NCBI GenBank assembly: GCA_903921965.1
Contig: CAIXSE010000168.1
Coordinates: 1-5,069, forward strand
Length of the DNA stretch: 5,069 nucleotides
Direction of reading: 5' to 3'
DNA from: an uncultured Thermoleophilia bacterium
GTDB taxonomy: Bacteria > Actinomycetota > Thermoleophilia > UBA2241
Shown here piece by piece: positions 1-4,977 of the stretch. The notes under the pieces were generated by a model. That model made no database searches. It saw only the letters and a list, made by a program, of their open reading frames with translations, and was not told where the DNA came from. A program made the translations under genes and the position numbers. Position 1 is the first letter of the stretch. Each line of letters begins with the position of its first letter.

Positions 1-1
1 C

Positions 2-379
2 GTCGTCGCCGCCCTCGCCTCGGAGAACACCGTCGCGCTGGCGCTGGGCGGCGCCGTGGCGGCGGTGCTCGCCGTGGTCCTCGCGCTCTTCTCGACGCTC
101 ACCGTGACGGTCGACGACGTGGCCGTGCGCCTGTCGTTCGGCCTCGGCGTCCTGCGCCGCGAGGTACCGCTCGACGCCGTCGCCGCCGCCCGCGCCGTGA
201 AGAACTCGTGGCTCGCCGGGTGGGGCGTGCGGGTCATCCCGCACGGGCGCCTGTACAACGTCGGCGGGTTCGACGCCGTCGAGCTCCAGCTCGACAGCGG
301 CCGCGTCGTGCGGGTCGGCACCGACGAGCCGGCGGCCTTGCTGGCGGCGGTGCAGCGGGCGCTCAGGGCCGCACGCTGA
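2..379 (+). CDS. Small membrane protein with a PH-like domain, 5' end missing
   Basis: The frame is open through the left edge, so the true start lies outside the window; a GTG at 56 is in frame but lies inside the hydrophobic segment and has no reason to be the start. The visible 125 residues begin with a membrane helix (about residues 10-33 of the visible part, rich in Ala, Val and Leu). A short beta-rich domain follows, with VDDVAVRLSFGLG, then GWGVRVIPHGRLYNVGGFD, then VELQLDSGRVVRVGTDEP, ending in a helix (ALLAAVQRALRAAR). This order resembles small membrane-anchored bacterial PH-like domain proteins, where the GWG.R...G.LYNV.GFDAVE...G....IGTDEP pattern recurs; this is recalled from family knowledge and was not searched. 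Function unknown. The gene ends at TGA 377-379, overlapping the 3' end of the convergent deiminase gene by 17 bases. Confidence 0.8.
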   Translation, partial: VVAALASENTVALALGGAVAAVLAVVLALFSTLTVTVDDVAVRLSFGLGVLRREVPLDAVAAARAVKNSWLAGWGVRVIPHGRLYNVGGFDAVELQLDSGRVVRVGTDEPAALLAAVQRALRAAR

Positions 380-1523
380 CGGCGGCGCTGGGCCCCGCTC
401 CCGCCTCTGCTTCCCGTCCGGCCGGCGCCGGGCGCCTGCCTCTGCCTCCGGCCCTGCCGGCGCCGGGCGGGCGCGGCGGACCGGCCGCGACGCAGCCCGC
501 CGGCTGCTGCTGCGTGACGCAGTGGATGTTGCCGTCGGCCTTCGCCAGCTCCAGCGTCGGCAGCTGGACGACGCGGCGCCGCGGGAACAGTCCGGCCAGG
601 ACGTCCCGCGCCACCGCGTCGGCGGGGTCGTCGAAGCCGGGCACGAAGACGGCGCCGTTGGCCACGTAGAAGTTCACGTAGGACGGCGAGAGCAGGCGGC
701 CGCGGAACTCGCGCCGCTCGGGCGACGGCAGCTCGACGACCTCGAGGCTCCGGCCGCGCGCGTCGCGCGCCCCCCGGAGCCGGGCCAGGTTCTCCGCGAC
801 CGCCGGCGCCTGCGGGTCGTCCGGATCGTCGCAGCCCATGGCGACGACGACGCCGGGCGCCACGAACGCGGCGAGGTTGTCCACGTGCCCGCCGGTGTTG
901 TCGTGCTCAAGGGCGCCGGTGAGCCAGACGACGCGCTCGGCGCCGAGGTACTCGCAGAGGAGGCGCTCGGCCTCGGCGCGGTCGAGGTCCGGGTTCCGGC
1001 GCGGGTCGAGGACGACCTCCTCGGTGGTCAGCACGGTGCCGTCGCCGTCGGTGTGCACGGCGCCGCCTTCGAGGACGAGGGGCGCGGCGAAGCGCCTCGC
1101 CCCGAGCAGGTCCAGGATGCGCCGCGCCATGTTCGCGGTGCGCGCGTACTCCTCGTAGATGCCGCCGTAGGCGTTGAAGCGCCAGTCCACGCCGGCGAGC
1201 GTGCCGCGGCCGTCGACCACGAAGGTGGGCGCGGAGTCCCGCGCCCACGAGTCGTCGCTGGGCACCGCGACCACGTCGGCGTCCAGGCCGGAGCCGGCGC
1301 CGAGGGCCTTGCGCGCCTGCGCGACGTGCACGGCGTTGGCGGTCATGGTCAGCGGCTCGTACGCGGCGACGGCGCGCGCGACCTCGGCGCAGGTGGCGCG
1401 CGCCCGTTCGATGTCGTCCCAGTTCTCCGGGCGGCAGGGCCACGCCATCCAGCAGCCGGCGTGGGGCGCCCACTCCGCCGGCATGTGGAAGCCGGCCTCG
1501 CGCGGCGTGGTCATCGGAGTCAT
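363..1523 (-). CDS. aguA: Agmatine deiminase (agmatine iminohydrolase), PAD_porph family
   Basis: This cytoplasmic enzyme hydrolyses agmatine to N-carbamoylputrescine and ammonia, in the arginine-to-putrescine route. Numbering from the Met at 1514, family signatures appear in order: CWMAWP (21-26), the substrate-site DDSWARD (87-93), RFNAYGGIYEEY (112-123), EGGAVHTDGDGT (149-160), GHVDN (209-213, with catalytic His210 and Asp212), SYVNFYVANG (278-287) and the nucleophile Cys332 in GNIHCVTQQQP. A Gly of the usual Gly-rich stretch before the Cys is Asp here (KADGNIHC). The start is uncertain: GTG 1541, ATG 1523 and ATG 1514 are all in frame. The GTG has a GAGGGG run directly abutting it, too close to serve, and homologues typically begin like MTTPRE, which favours 1514. 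I list 1523 as a compromise; from there the protein is 386 residues. About 51 residues follow the Cys, where relatives end much sooner; the last ~44 are Ala/Gly/Pro/Arg-rich. No aguB is present in the window. Confidence 0.93.
   Translation of the reverse strand: MTPMTTPREAGFHMPAEWAPHAGCWMAWPCRPENWDDIERARATCAEVARAVAAYEPLTMTANAVHVAQARKALGAGSGLDADVVAVPSDDSWARDSAPTFVVDGRGTLAGVDWRFNAYGGIYEEYARTANMARRILDLLGARRFAAPLVLEGGAVHTDGDGTVLTTEEVVLDPRRNPDLDRAEAERLLCEYLGAERVVWLTGALEHDNTGGHVDNLAAFVAPGVVVAMGCDDPDDPQAPAVAENLARLRGARDARGRSLEVVELPSPERREFRGRLLSPSYVNFYVANGAVFVPGFDDPADAVARDVLAGLFPRRRVVQLPTLELAKADGNIHCVTQQQPAGCVAAGPPRPPGAGRAGGRGRRPAPAGREAEAGAGPSAAVSVRP
400..469. repeat. Imperfect 35-bp tandem duplication
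   Basis: Bases 400-434 and 435-469 align at a period of 35 with 30 of 35 matches by hand. The best part is 403-434 against 438-469, with 28 of 32 matches and an identical 14-base block GCCGGCGCCGGGCG at 421-434 and 456-469. There is no third copy on either side. The period is not a multiple of three, so the two copies are read in different frames by the deiminase tail that crosses them. The core CCGGCGCCGG is self-complementary, so the copies (422-431 with 457-466) could also pair as a 10-bp stem with a 25-base loop between the convergent genes. No T-run follows on either strand, so I do not call it a terminator. Confidence 0.75.
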
Positions 1524-1528
1524 CGGAG
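1511..1528. repeat. 9-bp tandem repeat at the deiminase start
   Basis: TCATCGGAG occurs twice without a gap (1511-1519 and 1520-1528). Read on the minus strand, it gives the deiminase N-terminus two ATG codons nine bases apart, coding Met-Thr-Pro then Met-Thr-Thr. The repeat is in frame, so it duplicates a start codon rather than disrupting the gene. It is consistent with a slippage duplication. Confidence 0.7.
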
Positions 1529-1547
1529 GAGCATATCCCACCCCCTC
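1526..1547 (-). promoter_or_regulatory. Possible hairpin over the deiminase initiation region
   Basis: On the minus strand, GAGGGG (1547-1542) can pair with CTCCTC (1531-1526). This makes a six-pair stem with one G-U pair and a 10-base loop that contains the possible GTG start at 1541-1539. GAGGGG is the only Shine-Dalgarno-like stretch close to the start, and the stem lies just upstream of the ATG at 1523. It could lower translation or be a by-product of the G-rich leader. This is inferred from base pairing alone. Confidence 0.3.
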
Positions 1548-1560
1548 GCACGGCCATCGG

Positions 1561-1569
1561 CTACAGTAG
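1561..1569. promoter_or_regulatory. Symmetric divergent -10 element CTACAGTAG
   Basis: In the short gap between the divergent deiminase and membrane protein genes, TACAGT (1562-1567, plus) and TACTGT (1568-1563, minus) overlap by five bases. Each fits the TANNNT pattern of sigma-70-type -10 hexamers. Start points about seven bases downstream would give a plus leader of about 18 bases ending in AGGAGG (1581-1586), and a minus leader of about 15 bases to GTG 1541 or about 34 to ATG 1523. No -35 match was seen for either direction. The plus-strand call is better supported because the rest of that leader is ideal. Confidence 0.5.
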
Positions 1570-1591
1570 ACCGGGCGACGAGGAGGCCGGC

Positions 1592-2203
1592 ATGCGAGGC
1601 GAGGGACAGCTCCACAGCGCGAGGTCGATGCTCTGGCTGGACGCGGGCGTGGTCGTGTGGGTGGTCGTCTGGGCCGTGCTGGGCTTCGTCGTGTGGCAGG
1701 ACATCACGGCCCAGACCAGCCTGCCCGCCGACCTCATCAAGGTCGGGTCGGCGGTCAGGGACACCGGAGAGGCGCTCGGCGTGGTCGGAGGGCTCCCGCT
1801 CGTGGGCGGCAGCATCGGCTCGTTCGCGGGCAGGATCCAGAAGCTCGGCGCCGAGGTCGTCGCGAGCGGCGAGGAGACCCGCCAGAGCATCCGCCAGGTG
1901 GCCGTCATCGCCGGCATCGCCGTGGGCGTGCTGCCGGCGGCGATGGCGCTGTTCCTCTACCTGCCCGTGCGCCTGGGCTGGCGCAGGTCGAGGCGGTCGG
2001 TGGCCCGGGCGCTGGCCGAGTGCTCGGGCGACCCGGCCTTCGAGCAGTACCTCGCGCGGCGGGCGATCGGCGCGCTGCCGTGGCACGAGCTCCGCGCGCT
2101 GAGCCCCGACCCGTGGGGCGCAGTCGCCGCGGGCGACTGCCGCGCGCTCGCCGACGCCGAGCTGCTGCGCCTCGGGCTCGAGCGGCCGCAGGCCGCGGCC
2201 TAG
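1592..2203 (+). CDS. Two-helix membrane protein of unknown function
   Basis: This encodes 203 residues starting at an ATG placed five bases after AGGAGG (1581-1586), a near-ideal start. Helix one spans about residues 16-35 (LDAGVVVWVVVWAVLGFVVW). The region from 37 to about 102 is probably outside and is amphipathic, containing DTGEALGVVGGLPLVGGSIG and a helical stretch to RQSIRQ. Helix two spans about 104-126. The 127-203 tail begins with WRRSRRS, placing it in the cytoplasm by the positive-inside rule, and ends in PAFEQYLARRAIGALPWHEL followed by PDPW and ADAELLRLGL. The layout recalls a conserved but uncharacterised actinobacterial membrane family; I know no named domain for it. No enzyme motif is visible. 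The DUF2207 gene follows 72 bases downstream in the same direction, so a shared membrane role is possible but unproven. Confidence 0.85.
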   Translation: MRGEGQLHSARSMLWLDAGVVVWVVVWAVLGFVVWQDITAQTSLPADLIKVGSAVRDTGEALGVVGGLPLVGGSIGSFAGRIQKLGAEVVASGEETRQSIRQVAVIAGIAVGVLPAAMALFLYLPVRLGWRRSRRSVARALAECSGDPAFEQYLARRAIGALPWHELRALSPDPWGAVAAGDCRALADAELLRLGLERPQAAA

Positions 2204-2220
2204 GGCGCCGTCCACGGTGG

Positions 2221-2226
2221 TAGAGT
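2221..2226 (+). promoter_or_regulatory. Probable -10 (TAGAGT) of the DUF2207 gene
   Basis: TAGAGT fits TANNNT and lies 49 bases before the chosen GTG start, giving a predicted leader of about 43 bases. No recognisable -35 is present 16-18 bases upstream, as with the other promoters here. It implies that the DUF2207 gene can be transcribed separately from the membrane protein gene that ends at 2203. Confidence 0.45.
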
Positions 2227-2248
2227 GCGCCGTGTGCGGCCCCATCAG

Positions 2249-2259
2249 GTGGGTCCCAC
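2249..2259. repeat. Small inverted repeat GTGGG-T-CCCAC in the DUF2207 leader
   Basis: Perfect five-base arms flank one central base, between the predicted transcription start and the Shine-Dalgarno. As RNA, the one-base loop makes a full hairpin impossible; as DNA, it could be a small operator just downstream of the start point. Such short symmetry is expected fairly often by chance in GC-rich DNA. Confidence 0.25.
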
Positions 2260-2264
2260 TCGGC

Positions 2265-2271
2265 AGGGAGG
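2265..2271 (+). promoter_or_regulatory. Shine-Dalgarno AGGGAGG deciding the DUF2207 start
   Basis: AGGGAGG ends four bases before GTG 2276. The longest open frame begins at GTG 2225, but that codon overlaps the predicted -10 and has no ribosome site. Starting at 2276 also gives a normal signal peptide straight away. Confidence 0.65.
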
Positions 2272-2275
2272 TCCG

Positions 2276-4144
2276 GTGCGCAGCTTCGCTCTCGCGGCCC
2301 GCGGCGTCGTGCGTCTCACGCTCGTCCTCGCCCTGTTGCTGTGCGGTGCCGCCGCCGCGGCCGGCCCCGCCGCGGCCAAAGACTTCGCCCTCACCGACAT
2401 CACCATCGACGCGACGGTGCTCCGCAACGGCGACGTCAAGGTGCACGAAGAGCGCACCGTCGACTTCAGCGGCACCTTCCACTACGTGTACTGGGACTAC
2501 CTGAAGAAGGGCTCGGACGGCATCGTGATCGACGGCGCCGGCGGCCCTTCCGGGCCCTACACCCGCGGCCCCGACTCCCTCGTCGGGTCGTCCATGATCG
2601 TGCCCGACACCTACGCCGTGCAGGACGACCTCACGAGCGTGCGCGTGCAGCTGGACTTCGAGCTCACCGACATCGACGCACGGTTCTACGTGGACTACAC
2701 GGCGCTCGGCGCGGCCAGGCGCTGGCAGGACATCGCCGAGCTCTACTGGCAGTTCATCGGCGACGACACGGCCGTCCCCGCCGACCACGCCGTCATCACC
2801 GTCCACCTGCCCGACGGCGTGACCAAGAAGGACGTGCGCGCCTGGACCCACGGCCCGCTGTGGGGCAACGTGACCATCCAGCCCGACGGCACGGTGGTGA
2901 GCGAGGTCGCGCCGCTGCCCGCCAACACCTTCGTCGAGCCGCGCATCCTGTTCCCCGCGGACGCCCTGAGCAAGGCGGCGCCTCAGGCGGCGCCCCGCCT
3001 CCAGGAGGTCCTGGCCGAGGAGAAGGCCCTGGCCGACGAGGCCAACCGCACGCGCACGTGGGCGCGCGTCAAAGTCGGGCTGTGGGCCATCCTGGGGTTC
3101 GGCGCGCCCATCGTCGCGCTGGTCCTCGTCGTCTTCCTGTGGGTCAGGTACGGGCGCGAGCCCAAGCCGCGGTTCAAGGCCGAGTACCTGCGCGACATCC
3201 CGCAGCCGCCGCTGCCGCCGGCCCTCGTCGGCTTCATCTGGCGGATGGGCAGCCCGTCGCGCGAGGACTCCACCGCGACCCTGCTCGACCTCGTGAACCG
3301 CGGCGTGCTCGAGATCGAGCGCGTGCAGACGGTTGAAGACGGCTTCTTCGGCGACCACACCGAGATCAGCTACCGGCTCACGCGGCAGCGCGACAAGGAG
3401 CGCGGGCTCGAGGAGTGGGAGGAGAACCTCCTGGACCTCGTGTTCGACGACATGGCCCACTCCGACAGCTTCGTGCTGAGCGAGCTCAAGGACGCCGTGA
3501 AGAAGCACCGCCAGGCTGTGGCCATGGGCTACAAGCAGTGGACCGGCAAGGTCAAGGAGGCCGGCGAGGAGCGCGGCTTCCTGAACGCCAGAGCCGACAC
3601 CATGGCGTTCGTGGGCGCCGCGTTCGGCTTCGTGGCCGCGGTGGCCTCCGGCGCCGCGGCCGTGTTCAGCGAGTACTGGTGGTTCCTGCTGGGTCTCATC
3701 GTCAGCGTCGTGCTGATCTCCGTCTCGCGGACCATCAAGCGCCGTTCCGACGAGGCGGCCGAGCTGCACGCGCAGTACAAGGCGCTGGAGCGCTACATGA
3801 AGGACTTCGGCCGCATGCAGGAGAAGCCGCCGGACGCCGTCGTGCTGTGGGAGCAGTTCCTCGTGTACGCCGTCGTGTTCGGCATCGCCGACCAGGTCGT
3901 CAAGGACATGCAGGTCCGCATCCCCGAAGTGGTCCAGGACCCGGCGTTCGGGCGCATGAGCTGGCTCATGTTCCCCACGCACGGCGGCAGCTGGTCCGAC
4001 TCGCCCTTCTCGCACATGAGCGACAGCTTCACCACGTCGCTGGCCGTGGCGACATCCTCGTCCTCGTCCGGGTCGGGCGGGGGCGGCGGCTTCTCCGGCG
4101 GCGGCGGGGGGGGCGGCGGCGGCGGCGGGTTCGGCGCCGGCTGA
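2276..4144 (+). CDS. DUF2207 family membrane protein with signal peptide and Gly-rich C-terminus
   Basis: This encodes 622 residues from a GTG. Residues 1-34 form a Sec signal peptide (hydrophobic 14-30, likely cleavage after PAAA at 34; the Cys at 23 lacks a proper lipobox). Residues 36 to about 235 form an exported, beta-rich DUF2207 domain (DFALTDITIDATVLRNGDV, VDFSGTFHYVYWDY). A hydrophilic helix precedes membrane helix one (about 268-290), followed by VRYGRE. The cytoplasmic part contains the family-like FIWRMGSPSREDSTATLLDLVNRG block. Helices two and three lie at about 444-464 and 467-484, and a later signature is WEQFLVYAVVFGIAD (525-539). The protein ends in five Ser and a long Gly run (594-622), as is typical of this family. 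Function is unknown; DUF2207 genes are often found beside lemA, which is absent here. The upstream neighbour is a two-helix membrane protein with a separate promoter. No terminator was seen after the stop. Confidence 0.92.
   Translation: MRSFALAARGVVRLTLVLALLLCGAAAAAGPAAAKDFALTDITIDATVLRNGDVKVHEERTVDFSGTFHYVYWDYLKKGSDGIVIDGAGGPSGPYTRGPDSLVGSSMIVPDTYAVQDDLTSVRVQLDFELTDIDARFYVDYTALGAARRWQDIAELYWQFIGDDTAVPADHAVITVHLPDGVTKKDVRAWTHGPLWGNVTIQPDGTVVSEVAPLPANTFVEPRILFPADALSKAAPQAAPRLQEVLAEEKALADEANRTRTWARVKVGLWAILGFGAPIVALVLVVFLWVRYGREPKPRFKAEYLRDIPQPPLPPALVGFIWRMGSPSREDSTATLLDLVNRGVLEIERVQTVEDGFFGDHTEISYRLTRQRDKERGLEEWEENLLDLVFDDMAHSDSFVLSELKDAVKKHRQAVAMGYKQWTGKVKEAGEERGFLNARADTMAFVGAAFGFVAAVASGAAAVFSEYWWFLLGLIVSVVLISVSRTIKRRSDEAAELHAQYKALERYMKDFGRMQEKPPDAVVLWEQFLVYAVVFGIADQVVKDMQVRIPEVVQDPAFGRMSWLMFPTHGGSWSDSPFSHMSDSFTTSLAVATSSSSSGSGGGGGFSGGGGGGGGGGGFGAG
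4055..4141 (+). repeat. Ser/Gly low-complexity coding tract with a G8 run
   Basis: Codons 594-622 of the DUF2207 gene encode Ser5, then Gly stretches broken only by Ser, Phe and Ala. Most Gly codons are GGC repeats, with an eight-base G homopolymer at 4106-4113. A slip there would change only the last few residues and the stop position. Gly-rich ends are normal for this family, so the tract is real coding sequence rather than an artefact. Confidence 0.8.
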
Positions 4145-4192
4145 CCCTCCGCGGGGACGGCGCGTGCGACGGCCGGCCGGCCCTCCAGTCCA

Positions 4193-4204
4193 CGGGTGTA
4201 CCCG
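4193..4204. promoter_or_regulatory. Inverted repeat CGGGT-GT-ACCCG in the -35 region
   Basis: Perfect five-base arms are separated by GT, and the repeat ends 13 bases before the TATACT -10 of the following gene. It therefore sits where a -35 box would be, and no -35 consensus is visible. An operator or activator site is plausible, but the motif is short and is not one I recognise. Confidence 0.3.
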
Positions 4205-4217
4205 CCGCTGCTGGGTT

Positions 4218-4223
4218 TATACT
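4218..4223 (+). promoter_or_regulatory. Probable -10 (TATACT) of the 142-residue gene
   Basis: TATACT differs from TATAAT at one base and lies in the only AT-richer patch of the 4145-4310 gap (TTTATACTGCAG). The predicted start is near 4230, giving a leader of about 80 bases. A second TANNNT (TAGGTT, 4238-4243) could serve instead. No -35 match is visible. Confidence 0.5.
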
Positions 4224-4261
4224 GCAGCGATAGTGGATAGGTTGCGCGCGTAGAGCGTCAC

Positions 4262-4291
4262 CACTCCGCGGCCGCCGAGGCCGCCGGGGTG
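4262..4291 (+). promoter_or_regulatory. Strong leader hairpin just upstream of the ribosome site
   Basis: CACTCC (4262-4267) pairs with GGGGTG (4286-4291) with one G-U pair. GCGGCC (4268-4273) pairs with GGCCGC (4279-4284) around a five-base loop. Only C4285 is bulged, so the stem has 12 pairs. The Shine-Dalgarno AGGAGG (4297-4302) starts six bases after it and remains free. No T-run follows, so it is not an intrinsic terminator. It could stabilise the mRNA or act as a translational control element. Confidence 0.5.
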
Positions 4292-4310
4292 AGCCCAGGA
4301 GGGGGACATC

Positions 4311-4739
4311 ATGGCCCGGCCCGACCCCACACGGTTCCGCGAGAAGACCCGTCTCGTCCAGACCGCAGTCGCCGCGGCGCGAGGCGCGGACCGTGACCAC
4401 TACGACTTCTCCCGCGAGATCGCGCCCGGCGTACGCGTCGTGCCCGCCGATTCCTCCGGCTGCGCGCTGGCGTTCTCCCTGTGGACGCGGCCCGAGGACA
4501 TCGCCGAGATCTGCGCCGACGCGGCCGTGCCGGTGGCGTCGGCCCTGCTGGCGATAGACGGCGTCCAGACGCGTGCGGCCGTGGACGCCGGCTGTCCCGT
4601 CCAGCTTTCACAGTTCACGAGGAGCCAGGCCCTGCCGGGCTGGTACTACGTGCTCCTCGACCAGACCGGCGAGCGCCGCCTCGACGAGGTGCTGCGCCGC
4701 CTGGTCCCGGGGGTCTCCGCAAGCGTGCTCGCCGCGTGA
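4311..4739 (+). CDS. Unrecognised 142-residue soluble protein
   Basis: An ATG follows AGGAGG (4297-4302) at eight bases, an excellent start, and codon use matches the rest of the window, so I take this as a real gene. I do not recognise the family. The N-terminus is charged (ARPDPTRFREKTR). Residues 35-60 look like short beta strands (EIAPGVRVVPADSSGCALAFSLWTR), followed by a helix and an Ala-rich stretch at 61-83, then QLSQFTRSQ, WYYVLLDQTGERR (111-123) and a closing helix (LDEVLRRLVPG). Cys residues lie at 51, 68 and 95, with no CxxC pair and no visible metal or nucleotide motif. No signal peptide or membrane helix is seen, so a cytoplasmic alpha/beta protein is likely. It has its own promoter, leader hairpin and terminator, suggesting a single-gene unit. 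Confidence 0.8.
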   Translation: MARPDPTRFREKTRLVQTAVAAARGADRDHYDFSREIAPGVRVVPADSSGCALAFSLWTRPEDIAEICADAAVPVASALLAIDGVQTRAAVDAGCPVQLSQFTRSQALPGWYYVLLDQTGERRLDEVLRRLVPGVSASVLAA

Positions 4740-4769
4740 ACCTGGTTCTCTGCCCCGCGGCGGCCGGCA

Positions 4770-4799
4770 GGCCGCGCCCCTTCTTCGGGGGGCGCGGCC
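4770..4799 (+). terminator. Intrinsic terminator after the 142-residue gene
   Basis: GGCCGCGCCCC (4770-4780) pairs perfectly with GGGGCGCGGCC (4789-4799). Two further T-G pairs leave a CTTC loop. The following bases CCAGCTTGTCTTCTGC are only moderately T-rich, which is usual in GC-rich bacteria. It lies 30 bases after the stop codon. The left arm can also pair with GCGGCC at 4760-4765, a weaker competing stem. Confidence 0.75.
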
Positions 4800-4848
4800 C
4801 CAGCTTGTCTTCTGCTGAACCGTTTTGGCCCACGGTCTCGCCGGTATT

Positions 4849-4864
4849 AACGGTGTCGACCGTT
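4849..4864. promoter_or_regulatory. Inverted repeat AACGGT-GTCG-ACCGTT, likely operator
   Basis: Perfect six-base arms flank four bases. The repeat ends five bases before the TG of a predicted extended -10, so it covers roughly -36 to -21, where a repressor or activator would act. Copies of the half-site recur nearby: AACCGTT at 4818-4824 and AACCGT at 4890-4895. The regulator is not identifiable from the window. Confidence 0.4.
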
Positions 4865-4869
4865 CTCGC

Positions 4870-4878
4870 TGGTACCAT
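4870..4878 (+). promoter_or_regulatory. Probable extended -10 (TGGTACCAT) of the last gene
   Basis: TG, one base, then TACCAT fits TGnTANNNT. The only -35-like hexamer, TTAACG at 4847-4852, is 20 bases away, which is too far for good use; extended -10 promoters can work without one. The predicted start near 4885 gives a leader of about 93 bases. Confidence 0.4.
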
Positions 4879-4931
4879 GTCCGTCCCCGAACCGTCCGCG
4901 CGCTAGCGCAGCCAGACCACATCCACAGAGG

Positions 4932-4956
4932 GGCGGCCGGCCGGAGGGCAGCCGCC
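4932..4956 (+). promoter_or_regulatory. GC-rich leader hairpin before the last gene
   Basis: GGCGGC (4932-4937) pairs with GCCGCC (4951-4956) around a 13-base loop, ending two bases before the AAGGAGG ribosome site (4959-4965). The placement resembles the hairpin at 4262-4291 before the previous gene, though the stem is shorter and the loop sequence differs. Confidence 0.3.
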
Positions 4957-4977
4957 AGAAGGAGGAGCACAGGAGCC

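Noticed and set aside
56..58. GTG start for the first gene
   Set aside because: The frame is open upstream to the window edge and the codon falls inside the membrane helix, so the gene begins outside.
522..2102. Long plus-strand open frame (526 codons) across the deiminase
   Set aside because: It is antisense to a gene with clear catalytic motifs, its translation is Arg/Ala/Gly-rich with no domain, and it runs on into the membrane protein gene in another frame. It is a GC-rich shadow.
2181..2203. GC hairpin at the end of the 1592 gene as a terminator
   Set aside because: The GGCCGC/GCGGCC arms lie inside coding sequence and no T-run follows.
2225..2275. Upstream GTG start for the DUF2207 gene
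   Set aside because: The codon overlaps the predicted -10, lacks a ribosome site, and would put 17 polar residues before the signal peptide.
2298..2345. Lipobox at the DUF2207 signal peptide (Cys23)
   Set aside because: The residues before the Cys are Leu-Leu-Leu, and a small residue is needed at -1; the later PAAA site fits ordinary signal peptidase cleavage.
1520..4015. 831-codon minus-strand open frame
   Set aside because: It lies opposite the two membrane protein genes. It is His/Asp/Val/Arg-rich without recognisable domains, as expected when stops are rare in GC-rich antisense frames, and it would overlap the deiminase start.
4171..4182. GGCCGGCCGGCC palindrome after the DUF2207 stop, with a similar one at 4935-4944
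   Set aside because: It has no loop or T-run to make a terminator, and such strings are common by chance at this GC content.
4900..4909. Palindrome GCGCTAGCGC in the last leader
   Set aside because: It is a perfect 10-base palindrome but unsupported by a second copy or a known motif; it may be chance.
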